From Bilabrum cf. latius (lineage: Eukaryota; Bigyra: Bicosoecida; Bigyra; Bicosoecida), in the NCBI GenBank assembly GCA_965178125.1, contig OZ237772.1, forward strand, positions 531,440 through 595,439: 64,000 nucleotides of DNA, given 5' to 3'. The position numbers and the translations under genes were made by a program. The notes below the pieces were generated by a model. It had not been told where the DNA came from. It saw only the letters and a list, made by a program, of their open reading frames with translations, and did no database searches. Shown piece after piece: positions 56,742-64,000 of the stretch (position 1 is the first letter of the stretch; each line of letters opens with the position of its first letter).

Positions 56742-58997
56742 ATGGCGCAGTCCACGTACGACGCCACCAAGCATGTGAAGGCTCTCGACTACCTTCGGGC
56801 CTTCCTGGACCGCCGCGCGAAGGGCTACGCTCAGAACCCGCATCGCGTGCGCATCGGAGTCCCAGGGCCACTTCAACCAGGAGGTGCCGCCCTGCCTGGC
56901 CCGCCGGCCGGCGAGGCGCAGGCCCAGATCCCGGCCCAGGTGGGGCCAGCGCCAGGCGGCCATGCCGCCGGGGGGGGCGATGCGGCAGGCCTGCCGGCCC
57001 CCGCCCCAGCCATCGGCGAGCATGCTCCGGAGCCCCAGCACCAGCAGCAAGAGGGCGCCCACCAACCACCACCTGGTGCAGCTCTTGCTGCTGGCCAGCA
57101 GGCGATGGCCGCCGCCCCGCCCCAGCACCCCGCTGGTCCGGGTGCCAACCTGCCGGTCCCAGGAGGCTTGCAGCCCGAGCCGCCAGCTGGCGATGCCGAC
57201 GCCTTCCTCCCGATCCCGGAGCCCCAGCAGGAGCCTGCAGGTGGGCCAGCCGGCGTCGGTCCGGCCCCTCCAGCAGCCGAGCAGCAGCCAGCTGCCCAGG
57301 CTGCCCAGCACCAACTCGTCCCTGGGCCCGTGCCTCTCGCCGAGGTGCCCGTCCTGGCCGGGGTCGGCGCAGGGGAGGACGCGATGGAGGACGACGAGCC
57401 CCCAGAAGCGGTCCAGGCCATCTTCCTCGGGCGCCAAGCCGCCCACGCGGCCACCCAGGCAGCTCGGCAGGCCATGGTCTGGGATGCTCAGGGCCAGCAG
57501 CCGCTCTTCGGGGCAGAGGGAGGAGCGCCCGAGCTGCCCATCCCCGGAGTCGTGTTCGCTGCCGGTGCAGAGGCAGCCGGCGCCCAAGGCGGTGGCGCAG
57601 GCCCAGACGCCGGAGGGGAGGTCGGTGCGCCACCCGTGCAGGCGTGGAACCTGGTCGTCGGCGACCCGGGGGGAGCGCAGGGAGAGGAGGCCCTGGCCGT
57701 CAACCTCCCGCCCGAGTACCGGTTCGGCATGCACGAGGCGACGGACGACCTCGCGCAGCACCCCATGCTGGCCTACCACATATGGGAGGTGGACGACGAG
57801 GCGGTGCAGGCCCTGCAGGGCCTGCTGACCTGCGTTGGCAGGCAGGAGCTGCCTCCCGAGGTGTGGAGGGCGCTCGCACCTCCAGTGATGGAGACGGTGA
57901 CCATGCAAGGCATGCGGCGCTGGTGGGCGTACCAGAGGCGCGCCGTTGTCGTCGTGGACAGCCTCCTGCATGCCGAGACTGATGCTGCCGGCGTGGAGCA
58001 GCGCGCGCAGAGGCGCGGCCGCTTTCTCGTGCAGCTCGTTGGCTGGACTGACATCACCAAGATGCTGGAGAGCGAAGACCTGAACGAGGAAGGGGCTGCC
58101 TTCATTCGGAGCAAGCTGGCTTCGGTGGCGGTCAGCTTCTGGCCGTCTCCGATGCTGGCGGAGCCCGGGCTGCACAGCCACAAGCTCTCTCCGCTCCGCA
58201 CGGAGTGGGATCACTACATCGAGTACAACCGCGTGGACGAGACGGTCTTTGACGCGGTCGGGCTCTCCGAGCAGCCTCCAGCGTTCGTGTACGAGGACGA
58301 GGACGAGGACGAGATGGAGGAGGGGCCGGCGGCGCAGCCGGCTGGGGCGGAGGAGCATGCAGAGGGCGACGAAGATGCCGGGTATGAGGCTGGAGAAGGC
58401 GAGTGGGGTGGGGAAGGCCAGTGGGACTCGGACGGAGACCAAGGCGGCGACGAGGAAGCGGATGGTGGAGATCCTGCCGCGGGGGCTTTCGGAGCTGCGG
58501 ATGCCGAGCTGGAAGGCGAGCCTGAAGAGGAGCAGGAGGCCGCCCCGGATGTGCTGCGGAACCCACCAGACGGCATGGCGGCCCCCGTGGCGGTCCGCTC
58601 TGAGCTCTCCGATGTCGACGCCATGGAGGTGGTCGGGATCCTAGCCGGCGCCGGAGCCTCCCAGGAGGTGCAGACCAGCCCGTTCATGCTGGTGCTTGGG
58701 GGGCCGGTGTCACGGCTCCTGCTGGACGAGCCGCTGGACCAAGCCTACGGCCTCATCGACGTGCTGATTGGAGCCGACTCGGCGACGCAGGATGGGGTCC
58801 TCTGCGGGCGCAGGGGTCTGCAGAGGGACGGGGGGCAGATCAGGGTGCAGTCGGCCACGCAGCAGCACCAGCGCACCGAGGTGGAGACGAGCGGCTCATC
58901 CAGGCCCCGGCTCGGCTACAGCATCGTCTTCAACCGGCACATCCCCACGTAGGAGCGGGACAATCCCGGCACGCCGAGGACTCACGGCGCGTACTAC
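56742..58997 (+). CDS. subtelomeric Pro/Ala/Gln-rich protein, runs into telomere tract
   Basis: From the ATG at 56742 the frame codes 736 residues to a TAG at 58950-58952. If that TAG is Gln, the frame continues 15 codons and runs into TTAGGG at 58998, so the gene would be cut at its 3' end. The N-terminus is MAQSTYDATKHVKALDYLRA. A region of about 250 residues rich in Pro, Ala, Gly and Gln follows, then a more globular part (EYRFGMHEATDDLAQHPMLA, WRALAPPVMETVTMQGMRRW, FLVQLVGWTDITKMLESEDL), an acidic stretch (YEDEDEDEMEE) and a C-terminal block (SPFMLVLGGPVSRLLLDEPL). No family is recognised. Unusually for this window it has many CAG Gln codons but no internal TAG. It is divergent to the gene at 54325-55860 within the same module. 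Confidence 0.6.
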
Positions 58998-59274
58998 TTA
59001 GGGTTAGGGTTAGGGTTAGGGGTTAGGGTTAGGGTTAGGGTTAGGGTTAGGGTTAGGGTTAGGGTTAGGGTTAGGGTTAGGGTTAGGGTTAGGGTTAGGG
59101 TTAGGGTTAGGGTTAGGGTTAGGGTTAGGGTTAGGGTTAGGGTTAGGGTTAGGGTTAGGGTTAGGGTTAGGGTTAGGGTTAGGGTTAGGGTTAGGGTTAG
59201 GGTTAGGGTTAGGGTTAGGGTTAGGGTTAGGGTTAGGGTTAGGGTTAGGGTTAGGGTTAGGGTTAGGGTTAGGG
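58998..59274 (+). repeat. interstitial telomeric tract T5
   Basis: About 277 nt of TTAGGG with one extra G near 59020, starting directly after ACTACTTAGGG and ending TTAGGG-TATCTAATATAAAG. Confidence 0.98.
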
Positions 59275-60363
59275 TATCTAATATAAAGTCAGGGACAGGG
59301 TCGGGGAAAAAATATTTTCATCTTCACTTTTTGTCAAAAATATGCAACATAGGATCTCGGTAACCACAGGAGATATGAAGACCGTTGAAACTGCATTGGG
59401 ACGGCCTAGGTGCACAACATTGGCCAAATGTTCCCCAGGTTCCGTTTCTGCCGCGCGGCGCCAATATGGGCCAATGAAGATTTGCATGCTGAAAATATGC
59501 AACATAGGATCTCGGCAACCACAGGAGATATGAAGACCGTTGAAACTGCATTGGGACGGCCTAGGTGCACAACATTGGCCAAATGTTCCCCAGGTTCCGT
59601 TTCTGCCGCGCGGCGCCAATATGGGCCAATGAAGATTTGCATGCTGAAAATATGCAACATAGGATCTCGGTAACCACAGGAGATATGAAGACCGTTGAAA
59701 CTGCATTGGGACGGCCTAGGTGCACAACATTGGCCAAATGTTCCCCAGGTTCCGTTTCTGCCGCGCGGCGCCAATATGGGCCAATGAAGATTTGCATGCT
59801 GAAAATATGCAACATAGGATCTCGGCAACCACAGGAGATATGAAGACCGTTGAAACGGCATTAGGACGGCCTAGGTGCACAACATTGGCCAAATGTTCCC
59901 CAGGTTCCGTTTCTGCCGCGCGGCGCCAATATGGGCCAATGAAGATTTGCATGCTGAAAATATGCAACATAGGATCTCGGCAACCACAGGAGATATGAAG
60001 ACCGTTGAAACTGCATTGGGACGGCCTAGGTGCACAACATTGGCCAAATGTTCCCCAGGTTCCGTTTCTGCCGCGCGGCGCCAATATGGGCCAATGGTGA
60101 AGTTGATGTCTACATGAATTGCGTTGTTTGTGTATTGAAAGTATTGGTGGAGATGGCATTGCATTTGATTTATGGATTGTTTTGATATGAGGTACTGATT
60201 GGCTTACAGTCAAGACGAAGGGTTGGGCTAACCGAAACCCTCATACTGCGTCCTAACGGGTCACTGGCCGACACATTGGCAAACCCCTCTCACAAGCTGG
60301 CCCAGCAGCCACTGATCTCATGTGCCATTCTTCTGGCTGGCTCTCACTTCGCCTGGCTGCTTT
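59275..60363. repeat. module 5: lead, 155-bp type C array and linker
   Basis: Lead TATCTAATATAAAGTCAGGG, then 155-bp type C units (ATATGCAACATAGGATCTCG...) at 59336, 59491, 59646, 59801 and a partial at 59956-60097, then a linker to the truncated gene. The whole block recurs 2,088 bp downstream. Confidence 0.95.
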
Positions 60364-60672
60364 TCACTCGTCATCGGAGGAGGGTTCCGCACCGACAGCT
60401 GCCAGGAGCGCCTCCACAGCGTCCACGTCTGCCGCATTGAGATCTCCTTCCGCCGTCTTCTCGAGGGCCGTCATCAGGTCTGCGAGCATGCCCAATCCCT
60501 GGTCCCTCTCTTGAATTGTTTCCTGCACGTCCTCGACCATGTCGTCGAGAGTCCGGCTGACGCCCAGCGCGGTGTCATCGCAGGCAGCGAGGATGCGGTC
60601 CACCAGGTGCCGCTGCTAGTCGGTGAAGCCATTGTCCTCCACTCCACCGTCGTTCTCAGAGTCGTCTTGCTG
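60364..60672 (-). pseudogene. 5'-truncated copy of the 54325-55860 gene (shortest)
   Basis: Only the C-terminal ~100 codons remain (from QQDDSENDGG through RHLVDRILAACDDTALGVSR to TGA at 60364-60366), including the shared TAG at 60616 read as Gln. The reading frame is cut at its 5' side by TTAGGG starting at 60673. Without a start or the N-terminal domain it is a gene remnant. Confidence 0.85.
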
Positions 60673-60717
60673 TTAGGGTAGGGGTTAGGGGGGGGTAGGG
60701 GGTTTAGGTTAGGGTTA

Positions 60718-60748
<31 letters not shown>

Positions 60749-61362
60749 GGTTAGGGTTAGGGTTAGGGTTAGGGTTAGGGTTAGGGTTAGGGTTAGGGTT
60801 AGGGTTAGGGTTAGGGTTAGGGTTAGGGTTAGGGTTAGGGTTAGGGTTAGGGTTAGGGTTAGGGTTAGGGTTAGGGTTAGGGTTAGGGTTAGGGTTAGGG
60901 TTAGGGTTAGGGTTAGGGTTAGGGTTAGGGTTAGGGTTAGGGTTAGGGTTAGGGTTAGGGTTAGGGTTAGGGTTAGGGTTAGGGTTAGGGTTAGGGTTAG
61001 GGTTAGGGTTAGGGTTAGGGTTAGGGTTAGGGTTAGGGTTAGGGTTAGGGTTAGGGTTAGGGTTAGGGTTAGGGTTAGGGTTAGGGTTAGGGTTAGGGTT
61101 AGGGTTAGGGTTAGGGTTAGGGTTAGGGTTAGGGTTAGGGTTAGGGTTAGGGTTAGGGTTAGGGTTAGGGTTAGGGTTAGGGTTAGGGTTAGGGTTAGGG
61201 TTAGGGTTAGGGTTAGGGTTAGGGTTAGGGTTAGGGTTAGGGTTAGGGTTAGGGTTAGGGTTAGGGTTAGGGTTAGGGTTAGGGTTAGGGTTAGGGTTAG
61301 GGTTAGGGTTAGGGTTAGGGTTAGGGTTAGGGTTAGGGTTAGGGTTAGGGTTAGGGTTAGGG
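60673..61362 (+). repeat. interstitial telomeric tract T6
   Basis: The first ~65 nt are irregular (TTAGGGTAGGGGTTAGGGGG, TTTAGG, TTAGGTTAGGG), then perfect TTAGGG. It ends TTAGGG-TATCTAATATAAAG. Confidence 0.98.
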
Positions 61363-62451
61363 TATCTAATATAAAGTCAGGGACAGGGTCGGGGAAAAAA
61401 TATTTTCATCTTCACTTTTTGTCAAAAATATGCAACATAGGATCTCGGTAACCACAGGAGATATGAAGACCGTTGAAACTGCATTGGGACGGCCTAGGTG
61501 CACAACATTGGCCAAATGTTCCCCAGGTTCCGTTTCTGCCGCGCGGCGCCAATATGGGCCAATGAAGATTTGCATGCTGAAAATATGCAACATAGGATCT
61601 CGGCAACCACAGGAGATATGAAGACCGTTGAAACTGCATTGGGACGGCCTAGGTGCACAACATTGGCCAAATGTTCCCCAGGTTCCGTTTCTGCCGCGCG
61701 GCGCCAATATGGGCCAATGAAGATTTGCATGCTGAAAATATGCAACATAGGATCTCGGCAACCACAGGAGATATGAAGACCGTTGAAACTGCATTGGGAC
61801 GGCCTAGGTGCACAACATTGGCCAAATGTTCCCCAGGTTCCGTTTCTGCCGCGCGGCGCCAATATGGGCCAATGAAGATTTGCATGCTGAAAATATGCAA
61901 CATAGGATCTCGGCAACCACAGGAGATATGAAGACCGTTGAAACTGCATTGGGACGGCCTAGGTGCACAACATTGGCCAAATGTTCCCCAGGTTCCGTTT
62001 CTGCCGCGCGGCGCCAATATGGGCCAATGAAGATTTGCATGCTGAAAATATGCAACATAGGATCTCGGCAACCACAGGAGATATGAAGACCGTTGAAACT
62101 GCATTGGGACGGCCTAGGTGCACAACATTGGCCAAATGTTCCCCAGGTTCCGTTTCTGCCGCGCGGCGCCAATATGGGCCAATGGTGAAGTTGATGTCTA
62201 CATGAATTGCGTTGTTTGTGTATTGAAAGTATTGGTGGAGATGGCATTGCATTTGATTTATGGATTGTTTTGATATGAGGTACTGATTGGCTTACAGTCA
62301 AGACGAAGGGTTGGGCTAACCGAAACCCTCATACTGCGTCCTAACGGGTCACTGGCCGACACATTGGCAAACCCCTCTCACAAGCTGGCCCAGCAGCCAC
62401 TGATCTCATGTGCCATTCTTCTGGCTGGCTCTCACTTCGCCTGGCTGCTTT
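61363..62451. repeat. module 6: lead, 155-bp type C array and linker
   Basis: Near-identical to 59275-60363 at an offset of 2,088 bp, with the same number of type C units (61424, 61579, 61734, 61889 and a partial at 62044). A few single-base differences exist, for example in the third and fourth units. Confidence 0.95.
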
Positions 62452-63210
62452 TCACTCGTCATCGGAGGAGGGTTCCGCACCGACAGCTGCCAGGAGCGCC
62501 TCCACAGCGTCCACGTCTGCCGCATTGAGATCTCCTTCCGCCGTCTTCTCGAGGGCCGTCATCAGGTCTGCGAGCATGCCCAATCCCTGGTCCCTCTCTT
62601 GAATTGTTTCCTGCACGTCCTCGACCATGTCGTCGAGAGTCCGGCTGACGCCCAGCGCGGTGTCATCGCAGGCAGCGAGGATGCGGTCCACCAGGTGCCG
62701 CTGCTAGTCGGTGAAGCCATTGTCCTCCACTCCACCGTCGTTCTCAGAGTCGTCTTGCTGGTTCTGGGCCTCGTTCTCTTCTTCCTCATCCAGCTCGTCC
62801 CCATCCTCCTCGTCCTGCTGCATGAGCCCTATCGGAGCTTCATCCTCGTCCTGCTCTCTGGCTGCGTCTGCGTCGTACCGACCACGGATCTCCTCTTCAT
62901 CTTCGTCAGAGTCCTGTCGAGGCAGTGATGCTGCTGCTCCACTCCTTGCGCCACTTGCTCCCCTCTTCTCCTGGTCATCGGCGCGGCGAGCTCCTCCGCC
63001 ATAGCCCGGCTGGAGGACGGACGTTCGTTCGGGCTGCCTCTTAGCCCTAGGCGCGGCTCCAGCCGCCTTCCGGCCCTTCGGTTCTGGCGGTTGGGTACCC
63101 ACATCCCTCGACTTGCTCTTGGACTTGCCCTTGGGCTTGCCCGTCGACTTTCCCGCAGCCTTTGCCCGAGCCTCGGCCTTGGCCTTAGCCTTTTCCCTCG
63201 CCTTGGCTTC
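62452..63210 (-). pseudogene. 5'-truncated copy of the 54325-55860 gene (longer)
   Basis: About 250 C-terminal codons remain, from the Lys/Ala basic region (AKAREKAKAKAEARAKAAGK) through the acidic stretch and the C-terminal helical domain to TGA 62452-62454. The TAG at 62704 is read as Gln. The first ~150 nt of C-terminal coding match the 60364 copy. The 5' side is cut by TTAGGG at about 63211, a different point from the shorter copy. Compared with the complete gene it has diverged (for example DDTALGVSR against DDIALGVSR). Confidence 0.85.
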
Positions 63211-64000
63211 GGGTTAGGGTTAGGTTAGGGTTTTAGGTTAGGGTTAGGGTTAGGGTTAGGGTTAGGGTTAGGGTTAGGGTTAGGGTTAGGGTTAGGGTTA
63301 GGGTTAGGGTTAGGGTTAGGGTTAGGGTTAGGGTTAGGGTTAGGGTTAGGGTTAGGGTTAGGGTTAGGGTTAGGGTTAGGGTTAGGGTTAGGGTTAGGGT
63401 TAGGGTTAGGGTTAGGGTTAGGGTTAGGGTTAGGGTTAGGGTTAGGGTTAGGGTTAGGGTTAGGGTTAGGGTTAGGGTTAGGGTTAGGGTTAGGGTTAGG
63501 GTTAGGGTTAGGGTTAGGGTTAGGGTTAGGGTTAGGGTTAGGGTTAGGGTTAGGGTTAGGGTTAGGGTTAGGGTTAGGGTTAGGGTTAGGGTTAGGGTTA
63601 GGGTTAGGGTTAGGGTTAGGGTTAGGGTTAGGGTTAGGGTTAGGGTTAGGGTTAGGGTTAGGGTTAGGGTTAGGGTTAGGGTTAGGGTTAGGGTTAGGGT
63701 TAGGGTTAGGGTTAGGGTTAGGGTTAGGGTTAGGGTTAGGGTTAGGGTTAGGGTTAGGGTTAGGGTTAGGGTTAGGGTTAGGGTTAGGGTTAGGGTTAGG
63801 GTTAGGGTTAGGGTTAGGGTTAGGGTTAGGGTTAGGGTTAGGGTTAGGGTTAGGGTTAGGGTTAGGGTTAGGGTTAGGGTTAGGGTTAGGGTTAGGGTTA
63901 GGGTTAGGGTTAGGGTTAGGGTTAGGGTTAGGGTTAGGGTTAGGGTTAGGGTTAGGGTTAGGGTTAGGGTTAGGGTTAGGGTTAGGGTTAGGGTTAGGGT
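63211..64000 (+). repeat. terminal telomeric tract T7, open at window end
   Basis: Irregular for ~30 nt (GGTTAGGTTAGGGTTTTAGG), then perfect TTAGGG for about 760 nt to the last base. Its orientation is that of a right-hand chromosome end. Whether the chromosome ends here or another module follows is not visible. Confidence 0.97.

Noticed and set aside
46016-62185. CRISPR-like arrays
   Set aside because: The repeats are directly abutting satellites of 155, 331 or 22 bp with no spacers, in a eukaryotic subtelomere.

Overview
This is the end of a nuclear chromosome from a GC-rich, intron-poor unicellular eukaryote. Eukaryotic hallmarks are spliceosomal GT-AG introns (75-167 nt), a heat-shock-factor DNA-binding domain, a sterol/diacylglycerol O-acyltransferase (MBOAT), secretory signal peptides and TTAGGG telomere repeats. 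The clade cannot be fixed from sequence alone.

The main property of the window is its genetic code. Nearly every gene is interrupted by in-frame TAG codons, while the frame and the protein homology continue straight across them. In five families with known motifs the TAG falls on a conserved or commonly used glutamine: S28 peptidase WFE(Q)PLDHF, ValRS S(Q)xxxINxDV, AsnRS FF(Q)ERGF, GH16 VDG(Q)VY and KAW(Q). Genes end at TGA (most) or TAA (the acyltransferase and the glucanase). I therefore read the window with UAG = Gln and UGA/UAA = stop. This merges dozens of apparent fragments into about 13 long chromosomal genes.

Layout. 1-40.5 kb is the chromosome body: an HSF-type transcription factor (+), a secreted G1-peptidase-like protein (-), two low-complexity basic/acidic proteins (-), asparaginyl-tRNA synthetase with a GST-like N-domain (+), a polytopic Cys-rich membrane protein (-), a single-pass Kelch-repeat membrane protein (+), valyl-tRNA synthetase with a likely mitochondrial presequence (+), an S28 serine carboxypeptidase in five exons (-), an SOAT/DGAT1-like acyltransferase (-), a secreted protein of unknown function (+), a giant FG-GAP/Ser-Pro-Thr-repeat surface protein (+) and a secreted GH16 glucanase (-). 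Genes are tightly packed: only 86 nt separate the Kelch gene from ValRS. A 2.3-kb AT-richer stretch at 37.1-39.4 kb holds no gene that I can support.

41.2-64 kb is a head-to-tail array of subtelomeric modules separated by TTAGGG tracts, all in the same orientation, with a last tract running off the window end. All six internal tracts end on their distal side in TTAGGG-TATCT. Each is followed by A/T-rich lead sequence, then tandem satellites (331 bp; three related 155-bp families; a 22-bp array). In four of the modules there follows a minus-strand ORF, and in three of these it is cut off at its 5' end by the next TTAGGG tract. A fixed end toward the centromere and a variably truncated end toward the telomere, capped by TTAGGG, is the architecture of telomere-attaching retroelements (HeT-A, TRAS/SART, rotifer terminons). 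No reverse transcriptase lies in the window, so this remains a hypothesis against the alternative of chromosome breakage, telomere healing and subtelomeric recombination.

Taken together, the secreted proteases and glucanase, the adhesive surface proteins and the sterol/lipid esterification enzyme fit a heterotrophic or osmotrophic protist. That lifestyle reading is inference.
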